Origin: Campylobacter rectus
Lineage (GTDB): Bacteria; Campylobacterota; Campylobacteria; Campylobacterales; Campylobacteraceae
Length of the DNA: 64,000 nucleotides
Direction of reading: 5' to 3'
Assembly: GCF_004803795.1 (NCBI RefSeq)
Contig: NZ_CP012543.1
Coordinates: 992,001-1,056,000 of the forward strand
Both the position numbers and the translations under genes were made by a program. The stretch's first letter is position 1, and each line of letters begins with the position of its first letter. The notes under the pieces were generated by a model. It worked only from the letters and a program-made list of their open reading frames with translations. It had not been told where the DNA came from and ran no database searches. Of this stretch, positions 39,702 to 48,233 are shown in pieces.

Positions 39702-40177
39702 TCAAAGCGCTAGTTTGATTAAATTTTCGCCGTCCAAGCGGTAGTTTCGCCACTGCTCGGACTGGTTTTTCGCGCCCATTTTTTCGTAAAATTTGATGCC
39801 AGGCTCGTTCCAGTGCAGGCACGCCCACTCGAGGCGTTGCAGATTTTCGTCCTTGCAAATTTGAGCTAGATGCCTAAAAAACTCTTTTCCTATGCCTTTG
39901 TTGCGATGCTCTTTTTGGACGTATAAATCCTCCAAATACATCCCGCCAAGCCCCAAAAACGTGGAAAATGTATAAAAATATATCGCGTAAGCCATGATTT
40001 TGCCCTCTGCTATGCAGACTAAAATCCGGGCGTAGTTTTTTTAAAAACAGACTCGGCAAAAATTTCCGGCGTAAATTTTACTTCATCGCTCATTTTTTCG
40101 TATGCGGCCAGCTCTTTAACCAGCTCGCAAACGGCCGGGACATCGGCTCTGGATGCTTTTCTAATAACGTAAGTCAA
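39702..40177 (-). pseudogene. GNAT acetyltransferase broken by a frameshift in an A/T homopolymer
   Basis: Read on the minus strand, TTG at 40177 with AGGAG upstream begins MTYVIRKASRADVPAVCELV, running to ESVFKK before meeting a stop. In another frame the protein resumes as YARILVCIAEGKIMAYAIYF and continues with a full GNAT core (MYLEDLYVQKEHRNKGIGKE) to the stop at 39702. The break falls at a run of seven T (plus strand 40036-40042); eight would restore one frame of about 158 residues. It may be a true pseudogene, phase-variable, or an assembly error. The neighbours match C. jejuni, where an acetyltransferase gene precedes rpmH. Confidence 0.8.
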
Positions 40178-40269
40178 ATTTGCTCCTAAATTTTAATGAG
40201 CGATTATATTTTTATTATTTTAAAACGAAGTTTAAAAATTTATTAAAAGGATTTTAAGCGATTTGTTGA

Positions 40270-40275
40270 TAAAAT
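40270..40275 (+). promoter_or_regulatory. candidate -10 box TAAAAT for rpmH operon
   Basis: GTTGATAAAATCACC lies 38 bases before rpmH, in the divergent spacer between the acetyltransferase remnant and rpmH. Confidence 0.5.
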
Positions 40276-40312
40276 CACCGACTTATATCAAAATCACCAT
40301 AAGGAAAAATTT

Positions 40313-40447
40313 ATGAAAAGAACATACCAACCTCATAAAACCCCTAGAAAACGCACTCACGGGTTTCGCGTCCGTATGAAAACTAAAAACGGCCGCAAAG
40401 TGCTAAACGCAAGACGCGCAAAAGGCAGAGCAAGATTGGCCGTTTAA
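40313..40447 (+). CDS. rpmH: 50S ribosomal protein L34
   Basis: A 44-residue ribosomal protein: [18 protein letters not shown], ending [17 protein letters not shown] precedes the ATG. It heads the conserved rpmH-rnpA-yidD-yidC-jag-mnmE operon. Confidence 0.97.
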   Translation: MKRTYQPHKTPRKRTHGFRVRMKTKNGRKVLNARRAKGRARLAV

Positions 40448-40779
40448 GCAAATTTAGCTCTATAAGCAGCCAAAAGGAGTTTTCAAGCGTCTACAAAGAG
40501 GCCGTCAAATGGCACTGCGAGGAGGCGATAGTCTTTTTTAAGCCTTGCAATGAAAACAAGTTAGCCGTCGTAGCCAGCAAAAAGGTAGGCAAAGCCGTCG
40601 TTCGCAACCGATGCAAAAGGCTTTTGCGAGCGGTCGTAGTCGAGATTTCAAACGAGCTTGCGGACGGTATTTACGTGATAGTCGTTAAAAACGGGCTAGA
40701 GAAAAGCTCGTTTTTAAAGCTCAAAAAAAATATCTCTTGGGCTATGAAAAAACTCGGATGTATAAAATCAAACATATGA
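40435..40779 (+). CDS. rnpA: ribonuclease P protein component, no canonical start codon
   Basis: The frame from 40387 to the TGA at 40777-40779 encodes a clear RnpA ([20 protein letters not shown] is the family signature, with [17 protein letters not shown] before it). It contains no ATG, GTG or TTG before the conserved region. ATT at 40435 is the best candidate (AAAGG nine bases upstream), giving 114 residues and a 13-base overlap with rpmH; ATA at 40462 is another possibility. The protein binds the RNase P RNA and helps mature tRNA 5' ends. The stop overlaps the yidD ATG. Confidence 0.85.
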   Translation: MGRLSKFSSISSQKEFSSVYKEAVKWHCEEAIVFFKPCNENKLAVVASKKVGKAVVRNRCKRLLRAVVVEISNELADGIYVIVVKNGLEKSSFLKLKKNISWAMKKLGCIKSNI

Positions 40780-41123
40780 AAATGATAAAACAAGCTATTT
40801 TATTTTTGATAAAAGCATATCAAGATTATATCTCCAAATTTACTCCGAAGTCTTGCAGATACTATCCCTCGTGCTCGGAATTTGCCGTTTGGCAGTTTAA
40901 ATTTAACGGCTTTTTCTCGGCGCTTTTCGCGGTTATTTTTAGAATTTTACGCTGTAATCAACTCTTTAAGGGCGGCATCGACTACCCCGTCATCAGTAAA
41001 AATTTCAACTCTTTTTTTATATCCAATCAAAATTTAAAATCACACATCGCATTTTGGTTCGTTCCGTATAAAAAAAATAAATTCTACGTTATTAAAAATT
41101 TAGATTTTCAAAAGGAAAAATAG
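40776..41123 (+). CDS. yidD: membrane protein insertion efficiency factor YidD
   Basis: A 115-residue protein: [20 protein letters not shown], then CRYYPSCSEFAVWQFK, the family signature with its cysteines. It sits between rnpA and yidC as usual. The start overlaps rnpA (ATGA). The tail after about residue 75 is longer than the E. coli protein and lysine-rich. Confidence 0.93.
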   Translation: MKMIKQAILFLIKAYQDYISKFTPKSCRYYPSCSEFAVWQFKFNGFFSALFAVIFRILRCNQLFKGGIDYPVISKNFNSFFISNQNLKSHIAFWFVPYKKNKFYVIKNLDFQKEK

Positions 41124-42685
41124 TGTTAGACAATATGTCAGTTCAAAAACGCGTGATATTAGCGACCGTTTTATCTTTTATCTTTTTTATCGCTTACGAT
41201 TATTTTTTTATTCCTAAAAATTTGCCGTTAGATCAAAACCAAACCGTAGCTGCGCAGCAGACTAGCCAAGCAAACGCCGCTCCGAGCGCAAATACCGCAT
41301 CAGGCGCCAGCGCTCCGCAAGCCGTAGCGACGCAAAGCCGCGAGATCGCCGTGATAAAGGGCGAGCACTTTGAGGCGCGTATCGATGAGCTTGGCAGGAT
41401 TTCTAAATTTTATCTAAACGACGAAAAATACAAAAACGCCGATGGCGAGCGCATCGAGCTAGCCGGCGCTCAGCCGCTACCGCTTGAAGTTCGCTTTAGC
41501 GACAAGGCTTTAAACGAGCAGGCCTTTAAGGTAGCTTATGCTAGCGACGTTAGCGAGATAAATTTAACTAGCGAGCCAAAAAGCATTGTTTTAACGCAAA
41601 ATTTGGAAGGCTCTAGCGTAACTAAAAAAATCACATTTTATCCAAACGGAAGCTACGACCTGGATCTTAGCGTGAGCGCGGGCGAATACTACGTGACTCC
41701 GGGCTTTCGTCCAAACGTCTCTATCGACAGCTACACCGTCCACGGCGCGCTACTTAAGCATAACGACGGCAAGCTAACCATCATCGAGGACGGCGACGTA
41801 GACGCGACCGAAAGCTTTAACAACGTAAACATAGCCGCAGCTAGCGACAGATACTATACGGCTTTGTTTTTCAAATTTGACGGACTTTTAAATCCCGTCG
41901 TTTCAAAAGACGGCGCGGGCAATGCCGTGATATTCGTAAAAGGCGAGCAAAATTTTAAAGCCAAAGGCTACATCGGCGCCAAAGACCATGCGACTCTAAG
42001 CCAAATTAACGAGGAGCTTGTCGATGTCATCGAGTACGGCTGGTTTACCTTTATCGCAAAGCCTATGTTTGCGTTTTTAAATTTGCTTTACGGCTACATC
42101 GGCAACTGGGGCTGGGCGATCGTCGTGCTAACGCTGGTTATCAGGATCGTGCTTTTCCCTCTTACCTACAAGGGTATGCTATCGATGAACAAGCTAAAAG
42201 ATCTGGCGCCGAAGGTAAAAGAGCTGCAAGCCAAATATAAAGGCGATCCTCAAAAGCTAAATATGCATATGATGGAGCTATATAAGAAAAACGGCGCGAA
42301 CCCGATGGGAGGCTGCTTGCCGATACTTATGCAGATCCCGATTTTCTTTGCGATTTACCGCGTACTACTAAACGCGATCGAGCTAAAAGCCGCGCCGTGG
42401 ATACTGTGGATACATGATCTTTCGGTGATGGATCCGTATTTCGTGCTGCCTATTTTGATGGGTGCGACGATGTTTCTTCAACAAAAGCTCACGCCGACCA
42501 CGTTTAGCGATCCGATGCAAGAAAAGATAATGAAATTTTTACCGCTTATCTTTACGTTTTTCTTCGTAACTTTCCCTGCGGGGCTTACGCTTTATTGGTT
42601 CGTAAACAACGTCTGCTCGGTCATTCAACAAATTTTTGTTAATAAACTATTTGAAAAGCATAAAAAAGTGGAGGTAAAGGCCTGA
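41123..42685 (+). CDS. yidC: membrane protein insertase YidC
   Basis: A 520-residue insertase. The N-terminal TM (about 10-30) is followed by a large periplasmic domain with an Ala/Ser/Gln-rich start (about 40-75), then the conserved five-helix core from about 305 (YGWFTFIAKPMFAFLNLLYG; NWGWAIVVLTLVIR; GGCLPILMQIPIFFAIYRVL; GLTLYWFVNNVCSVIQQ). It works with or without SecYEG. GTG at 41123 has AAGGA six bases upstream; an ATG four codons later is an alternative. Confidence 0.96.
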   Translation: MLDNMSVQKRVILATVLSFIFFIAYDYFFIPKNLPLDQNQTVAAQQTSQANAAPSANTASGASAPQAVATQSREIAVIKGEHFEARIDELGRISKFYLNDEKYKNADGERIELAGAQPLPLEVRFSDKALNEQAFKVAYASDVSEINLTSEPKSIVLTQNLEGSSVTKKITFYPNGSYDLDLSVSAGEYYVTPGFRPNVSIDSYTVHGALLKHNDGKLTIIEDGDVDATESFNNVNIAAASDRYYTALFFKFDGLLNPVVSKDGAGNAVIFVKGEQNFKAKGYIGAKDHATLSQINEELVDVIEYGWFTFIAKPMFAFLNLLYGYIGNWGWAIVVLTLVIRIVLFPLTYKGMLSMNKLKDLAPKVKELQAKYKGDPQKLNMHMMELYKKNGANPMGGCLPILMQIPIFFAIYRVLLNAIELKAAPWILWIHDLSVMDPYFVLPILMGATMFLQQKLTPTTFSDPMQEKIMKFLPLIFTFFFVTFPAGLTLYWFVNNVCSVIQQIFVNKLFEKHKKVEVKA

Positions 42686-43827
42686 TGCGAATAGAAGCCG
42701 CAAATTTACAAGAAGCATTTCAAAAGGCCGCCCAGGAGCTAAACTGTTCGGTTACCGAGCTTGATATCAAAATTTTACAAAATCCTTGCGCGGGATTTTT
42801 AGGGTTTTTCAAAAAAACGGCGATCATCGAAGCCGTAAAAGAGGGCGCGCATAAAGAAGCAAAAAAAGCCCCTCAAGCCGCTCGCGAAAACGGACAAAAG
42901 GAAAACGGCGCCGAGAAAAAGAAAGAATTTAAGAAAAAAGAAAATTTAAGCGAAGAGCAAAATCACCGAAACGATAAGAAAAAAAATCATAAAAATCGTC
43001 ACGAAAATCACAAAAATCAAGCCGCAAAATCAAACGATAGCGCCTTAAATGCGTCGAAACTCGAGGAGTCGCAACCGCAAACTAAAGCGCAAAGCAAGGA
43101 AAAAGAAGCGCACAAGAAAGAACAACCGAAAAAAGAGAGCGGCAAAAGCATCCTAGATCACTCCATCATCGACACTTTTAATAAAAACGACTTTTACGAT
43201 AGCGAGGAAAAAGCGGGCAGTAGCGAAAATTTAGACTCGCAAGCGGTAGGGAGCGAAGCGAATTTGAAGCAAGTTGCGCCAAATTTGGCTAAAAAAGAAA
43301 ATTCCGATACTCGTCAAACCCGCGCCCAGTCCGCGCAAAAACAAAAAGAGCAAAAGCTACGAGCCGATATCGATAAAGCGTTGCCGGAGATAAAGCAGGG
43401 CGTAGAAAAACTTTTCGGCGGAAATTTCTTTGCGATAGATAGGATAGATGTGAGTAAATTTGACGACGAGACCGTGTTAGTCGAGCTTGACGGCGAGGAT
43501 GCGGCGCTACTTATCGGCAAGGAGGGCTACCGCTACAAGGCTATCTCATATCTGCTTTATAACTGGATCAGCTCAAAATACGGCCTAGCGGTTCGGCTTG
43601 AGATCGCGCAGTTTTTGCAAAATCAAGAAGCCGCGATCGAGCAATATCTAAAAGGGGTATTTGAGCGCGTAGAGGAAACGGGCAAGGCTAAAACCAAGCC
43701 TCTAGACGGCGTTTTAGTTAAGATCGCCCTTGAAAAACTACGCGAAAAATTCCCCGACAAATACGTCAGCGTCAAGTCGAGCGGCGACGGGCAGTTCGTG
43801 GTCGTGAACGACTTTATCAAAAAATGA
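42685..43827 (+). CDS. jag: Jag/KhpB family RNA-binding protein with long lysine-rich linker
   Basis: A 380-residue protein. The Jag_N domain (1-50, [18 protein letters not shown] and GFLGFFKK) is followed by a very charged Lys/Glu/Asn/Gln-rich linker (about 55-225), then a KH-type domain with [19 protein letters not shown], and a C-terminal R3H-like part. The family binds RNA and affects cell-wall processes in Firmicutes; its role here is less known. It starts where yidC stops and overlaps mnmE (ATGA). Confidence 0.88.
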   Translation: MRIEAANLQEAFQKAAQELNCSVTELDIKILQNPCAGFLGFFKKTAIIEAVKEGAHKEAKKAPQAARENGQKENGAEKKKEFKKKENLSEEQNHRNDKKKNHKNRHENHKNQAAKSNDSALNASKLEESQPQTKAQSKEKEAHKKEQPKKESGKSILDHSIIDTFNKNDFYDSEEKAGSSENLDSQAVGSEANLKQVAPNLAKKENSDTRQTRAQSAQKQKEQKLRADIDKALPEIKQGVEKLFGGNFFAIDRIDVSKFDDETVLVELDGEDAALLIGKEGYRYKAISYLLYNWISSKYGLAVRLEIAQFLQNQEAAIEQYLKGVFERVEETGKAKTKPLDGVLVKIALEKLREKFPDKYVSVKSSGDGQFVVVNDFIKK

Positions 43828-45143
43828 ACGACACCATAGCCGCCGTCGCCACCGCGCACGGCGTAGGATCGATCTCTATCATCAGGCTAAGCGGCGCGGA
43901 CGCCCTTAGCCTGGCTCTAAAACTCACCAAAATCACCTCTCTTGTTCCGCGTTACGCGACTCTAACTAAAATTTACGCCGAAGGCGAGCTCATCGACGAG
44001 GCCTTGCTTATTTACTTTAAGGCTCCGCACAGCTTCACGGGCGAGGACGTGGTGGAGTTTCAGCTCCACGGCGGGCTAGTGGTGGCGAATTTGATCCTGG
44101 GCGAGCTCATCAAAAACGGCGCCAGACTCGCGCGCGCCGGGGAGTTTAGCAAGCGAGCGCTCATAAACGGCAAGATGGATTTTAGCAAGATCGAGGCGAT
44201 AAACTCGCTCATAAATGCAAAAAGCGAGGATAGCGTCAAAATCATCGCCCGCACGATGAGAGGCGATCTGGCTAAATTTGCGAATGAAATCCGCTCCGAG
44301 CTGGTAAAAACTCTGGCATTCGTGGAGACCAGCATCGACTATGCCGACGATGATCTGCCTGCCGACCTGCTAGAGAGCATCAGCCAAATGTTAAAACAAA
44401 ACAGCGTCAAACTAGACAAAATCGTCGCCATAAGCCAGAGTAGAAAAGGGTTGCTCGAGGGCTTTAAAATCGCGATAGTAGGCAAGCCAAACGTAGGCAA
44501 AAGTTCGATCTTAAACTCGCTTTTGTCCTTTGATCGCGCGATCATCAGCGATGAGGCCGGCACGACTAGGGACAGCATCGAAGAGGCTCTAAAAATCGGC
44601 ACTCACCTCGTGCGAATCATCGACACGGCAGGCATCCGCAAAAACGCGGGTAAGATCGAGCAGATCGGCATTTCGTATTCGCTGCGGGCTATCGAGGAGG
44701 CCGACGTCATTTTGGCCGTTTTTGACGCGTCGCAGGAGGCCGACGAGCAGGATAGCGAGATCCTGGAGCTTTTAAAAAACTCGCAAAAAAAGATTTTTTA
44801 CGTCCTAAACAAATGTGACCTCGGCGTTAAATTCGCAAGTCCAGGAAATCCGATAAAAATCTGTGCAAAGCAAGGAACGGGCGAGGTAATAAATAGCCTA
44901 AAAACCTATCTTGATGCGCAGGAGACGAGCGAGATACTACTAAATTCCACTCGTCAAATTTCAAGCTGCGAGGCGGCGAGCGAGGCGATAAAAAGGGCGT
45001 TAAATTTGCTTGCCGAGTCCGAGCTTGAGCTTTTTGCCTATGAGCTAAATACGGCAATAGAGCAAATCTCGTCCATCACAAAGCCGTTTGAACGAAGCGA
45101 AATTTTAGACGAGATGTTTAGCAACTTTTGCCTCGGCAAATGA
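43824..45143 (+). CDS. mnmE: tRNA modification GTPase MnmE
   Basis: A 439-residue GTPase that, with MnmG, modifies the wobble uridine of certain tRNAs. The N-terminal THF-binding domain begins [20 protein letters not shown]. The G domain has G1 [10 protein letters not shown]3 DTAG, and G4 NKCD. The terminal CLGK holds the conserved cysteine. It closes the rpmH operon. Confidence 0.96.
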   Translation: MNDTIAAVATAHGVGSISIIRLSGADALSLALKLTKITSLVPRYATLTKIYAEGELIDEALLIYFKAPHSFTGEDVVEFQLHGGLVVANLILGELIKNGARLARAGEFSKRALINGKMDFSKIEAINSLINAKSEDSVKIIARTMRGDLAKFANEIRSELVKTLAFVETSIDYADDDLPADLLESISQMLKQNSVKLDKIVAISQSRKGLLEGFKIAIVGKPNVGKSSILNSLLSFDRAIISDEAGTTRDSIEEALKIGTHLVRIIDTAGIRKNAGKIEQIGISYSLRAIEEADVILAVFDASQEADEQDSEILELLKNSQKKIFYVLNKCDLGVKFASPGNPIKICAKQGTGEVINSLKTYLDAQETSEILLNSTRQISSCEAASEAIKRALNLLAESELELFAYELNTAIEQISSITKPFERSEILDEMFSNFCLGK

Positions 45144-45173
45144 GCAAATTTTACTCCTTAAAAAGGAAAGATA

Positions 45174-45892
45174 ATGAAAAATTTATCTGTCGCCGTTTTA
45201 GCTATGCCGCTAGGCGGTTACGGGCCTGCGCGGGATGATCTAACCGGACTAACATCATCCGAGCCAAAGTAAAGCAAATATCCGGAAAGTGACGGCACCG
45301 TCGGCGATATCGCATTTTACTCCGGAAATTTAAGCGAAACTTATGCGCAAAAACGGCGAGATCATCGGATGGCGATCGTAAAAAGAGGCGATCGCGGCTT
45401 GAAGCCGGGTGTTATATACGCGTTAAGCAGGATTTTGTTTATGGTTTTGGAGTTTAACGAGAAAGAAAATTCGCCTACCGATACATAAATATGCGCGATA
45501 AAAACGAGCTTGCAACCCTAGGAAAGGCTAAAAAGATCAAAATTTATCAGTTTGGCGGCGGCATATTAGAGAGCGTAGTTTATAGCTCGGACTCGGGCGC
45601 CGTGTGCGAGAGTTTTGCGGCGGGTAAGGCGGTAAAAGCTCATACCGTAACTAATTATTATGATAAAGAAAGCGCGAACAATAGCGAATTTTTTGCAACC
45701 GTGATGGATATCGGAGTGAAAAAAGGCAAAAGCACCGAGATCAAAGATCTAGACTTTAAATTTTTCGTTAGCGACGGCAAGCTAGCTAGCACGCAGACGT
45801 TGGCTCGCTCGGGAGATTTTAGGAGTAAATTTATAGACGCCGACGCAAAAACAGGAGCAAATCCTATCAAACATCGTTTGCGCCGCGCCTAA
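45174..45892 (+). pseudogene. decayed secreted protein, paralogue of the next gene
   Basis: ATG at 45174 with AAAAGGAAAG begins MKNLSVAVLAMPLGGYGPAR, signal-peptide-like. After 32 codons there is TAA (45270-45272). The same frame then continues open for another 71 codons to 45488 (SKYPESDGTVGDIAFYSG). A second frame from 45491 encodes 133 residues (ending DFRSKFIDADAKTGANP) whose middle, EFFATVMD and LDFKFFV, matches the gene at 45932-46303. The simplest reading is one gene broken by a stop and a frameshift. The second part could still be expressed from 45491, but no good ribosome site is seen. Confidence 0.6.
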
Positions 45893-45931
45893 AAACTGAT
45901 CGCTTTTATCAAATTTAAACGCAAGCACGAG

Positions 45932-46303
45932 ATGAAAAATTTATTTCTAGCGACTGTCGCGGCATTAGCGTTTAGCGGTTGCGCGGGCGTTACCGGTCAG
46001 AGAGCTTGGTTTATAGCGCGCAAAAAATCTCCCGTATGTAAGGCGTTTTTCAGCGGCGAACCTATAAGCACCAGAAGCATGACAAGCTACTACGTGGGCG
46101 CGTTTGACGAGTTTTTCGCCACCGTGATCGACGCAAAGATAGTCGGAAACAAAGGCTTTAAGATAAAAAATTTGGACTTTAAATTTCACCTGCCGAGCAG
46201 TAAGCTAGCCGAGATTAAAGAGCAGGCGACCTCTGCTAAATTTAGACAAGACGTCATCGAGCAAGACTTTAAAAATCAAGAGCAACGTGCTTTGATATTG
46301 TAG
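45932..46303 (+). CDS. predicted lipoprotein of unknown function
   Basis: A 123-residue protein with a lipoprotein-type signal (MKNLFLATVAALAFSGCAGV; Cys17 in a lipobox-like FSGC). The mature part (SYYVGAFDEFFATVID and KNLDFKFHLPSSKLAEIKEQ) resembles the decayed gene just upstream, so this is probably the surviving copy of a tandem pair. The family is unknown to me. It lies between core genes mnmE and purL, in the accessory insertion. Confidence 0.7.
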   Translation: MKNLFLATVAALAFSGCAGVTGQRAWFIARKKSPVCKAFFSGEPISTRSMTSYYVGAFDEFFATVIDAKIVGNKGFKIKNLDFKFHLPSSKLAEIKEQATSAKFRQDVIEQDFKNQEQRALIL

Positions 46304-46416
46304 TTTGCCGAGCGAGTAGGTATTTTAGACGGGTAAATTTGCTCGATAAATTTGCGGTCAAATTTGGCAGAGCGCTAGACGTCTTTGCGTCAAACGAAAA
46401 ATATAAAAGGAAAAAT

Positions 46417-46983
46417 ATGAATCCGTTTAAAATTTTTATTTTCGCGGTTACTTTAAATTTCGCCTTTGCTAGCGACGCGCCAAAGGATGTAAAATCGGAC
46501 GCAGATGCCGCTCGCAACCGAAAAGAAGTAAAAATGCTAGAGGTGTTTTGCGGGTCGATTTTACCATTTAGCGTGACTTCATGCATGCAGCTGGCGGACA
46601 AGCGTTTGGACGAAAACAGCTCCGTTTACGACAAACAAAAGGGGCTGGCGGCGCTGCAAAAAGTCTGCGACTCGAAGGACGAGCGCGACTCCAAGCTGGC
46701 CTGCACGAAGCTAGCGTGCGAGTCCGGCGAAAGCCGCGAATGCCTAAACGCTGCTAAGTACTATCAGGTCTTGCTTGTCGGCGGCGTGGCAGCGTCGGCG
46801 CTTTTTCAAAAGAGCTGCGACGAGCGCGGCGGGATGGACTGCTTGTATGCTAAATTTTTTGATAAGGCTCGGGACGGGATGACGGACGAGTATGTGCGAA
46901 AGATGAAAATGTATCTCAAAAAGGCGTGCGATACGGGCGAAAAAGAGGGCTGCAAGGAGTTTGAAAAACTGCGTGAGCTTTGA
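46417..46983 (+). CDS. secreted cysteine-rich Sel1-like protein
   Basis: A 188-residue protein with a signal peptide (MNPFKIFIFAVTLNFAFAS). The mature part has paired cysteines in helical repeats (KLACTKLACESGESRECLNA; FQKSCDERGGMDCLYA; LKKACDTGEKEGCKEF), the spacing of Helicobacter Hcp-type Sel1 repeats stabilised by disulphides. Likely periplasmic or secreted; binding partners unknown. ATG at 46417 is preferred because AAAAGG precedes it and the signal peptide starts there; an upstream frame from 46339 has neither. Confidence 0.75.
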   Translation: MNPFKIFIFAVTLNFAFASDAPKDVKSDADAARNRKEVKMLEVFCGSILPFSVTSCMQLADKRLDENSSVYDKQKGLAALQKVCDSKDERDSKLACTKLACESGESRECLNAAKYYQVLLVGGVAASALFQKSCDERGGMDCLYAKFFDKARDGMTDEYVRKMKMYLKKACDTGEKEGCKEFEKLREL

Positions 46984-47393
46984 GTTGCGAGATAAAATTT
47001 AATGCAAAACGCGGTTTTTGCCTAAAATTTGAGCTACTTGCCGAGACCCGCACTCTGAAAATGTAAAAATCTTGTGACGCTTTATTTCGTCGCTTTAAAA
47101 GCGTCGTAGGGGTAGAGAGATAAAAGGTGATGCGAAGCGATTTCGCGTCTGTTTTTTGTTACGAACCGTAGGCGGTCTCAAACCCGTAAGGCGACGGTGG
47201 CGACCGCAAGCCAAGCCAAGCAAAACCCTTTTTGTCGCCTAAAAAAGATGAGGAGCGGGTTTGCTTTCGATGATTATAAGATAAAGTCGAAGCAAATTTG
47301 AGTTTATTTTTCAAATAAGAATTTAAAATTTTTATCCAAATTTGACTGAAATTGGATTTGATGTTTTTAAAGCGCGGGCCTGGAGGATAAAAT
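46984..47393. other. intergenic with several inverted repeats
   Basis: No protein gene. Inverted pairs include GACGCTTT/AAAGCGTC near 47077-47105, and nested helices AAACCCG (47180-47186) with CGGGTTT (47256-47262), and AGGCGAC (47189-47195) with GTCGCCT (47234-47240). The word GCCGAGACCCG at 47042 recurs from 13473. It could hold a structured RNA, but I cannot assign one. GGAGG at 47382-47386 serves the next gene. Confidence 0.5.
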
Positions 47394-48123
47394 TTGAATA
47401 CGGTAAACGAACAGACCTTAAATTTGACGAATTCGGGCTCAAATAAATTTGCGAGGGACTACGATAAAGATCCGCTCGTGATTACCGATTATAGTAACTT
47501 TATCGATTTTACGCTTTGTGGAGCGTCGTTTTTTTTGCGCCATGTCGCTTTTTTTATTTGCGATAAACTATTTTGACGATAGGGGCGATAGCTTTTTTAC
47601 TTGTTTTTCTCCTATTTTGATAGCATTTGCTTTTATGCTTTTGACGTATGTGTTTTTTATGTTTTTCTATCGACGCGAGATTAAATTTACGAGCAGGTGC
47701 ATAGAGTTTATCCAAAAAGGCAAGGTTAAGAGGCGCTACTGCATAACTAAAAATCACGATATGATCAGGCCGTTTTTTGTAGGAGATAATAAGGGATTGG
47801 ATTTGGGCGACAAGGCGTTTATTTTTATTATTTTTATAGGCATGACGCTGATTTCTAAGAGCCTATTTTTATTATTTGCACTTGCCTATTATTTATCAAA
47901 TTTGGCGATCAAATTTTTACTTTATTTGATTTTAAACGGGAGTTTTTGGGGATTTACGGCGTTTCCTTTCATTAAACTTGGAACAAAATATCTAGGTTTT
48001 AGAGCTAGAAGGCATTTTTTGATATATTTTTACAACGAGAAAATTTACGACGAGGTTAGCGAATATTTTTTACAAAAAGATATAAATATCGACGAAATCG
48101 AGAAAAGTTATAGTTTTGCGTGA
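47394..48123 (+). pseudogene. membrane protein of unknown function, frameshifted in a T8 run
   Basis: TTG at 47394 has GGAGG seven bases upstream and encodes a hydrophilic N-terminus leading into a TM (FIDFTLCGASFF) before the frame closes at 47576. The second frame (to 48123) continues the same TM as CAMSLFLFAINYFDD and adds three or more helices and a soluble tail. The switch falls at eight T (47529-47536); seven would give one protein of about 242 residues. Genuine pseudogene, phase variation or base-call error are all possible. Family unknown; the plan resembles the 17094-17663 protein. Confidence 0.65.
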
Positions 48124-48203
48124 AGGTTAAATTCTGGCGACTAAGTCAAATTTCTCGTTTTTTGATTGCCTTTTGGTTTATCAACTTTTTATGCGAATTT
48201 AAG

Positions 48204-48209
48204 TAAAAT
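48204..48209 (+). promoter_or_regulatory. candidate -10 box TAAAAT for purL
   Basis: AAGTAAAATCAAC lies about 25 bases before the purL ATG. It matches the local promoter form; -35 not evident. Confidence 0.4.
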
Positions 48210-48233
48210 CAACAAAATTTTTAAAGGCTAAAA

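Noticed and set aside
40270-40312. replication origin near rpmH
   Set aside because: rpmH is origin-linked in many bacteria, but no dnaA gene or DnaA-box cluster is seen here.
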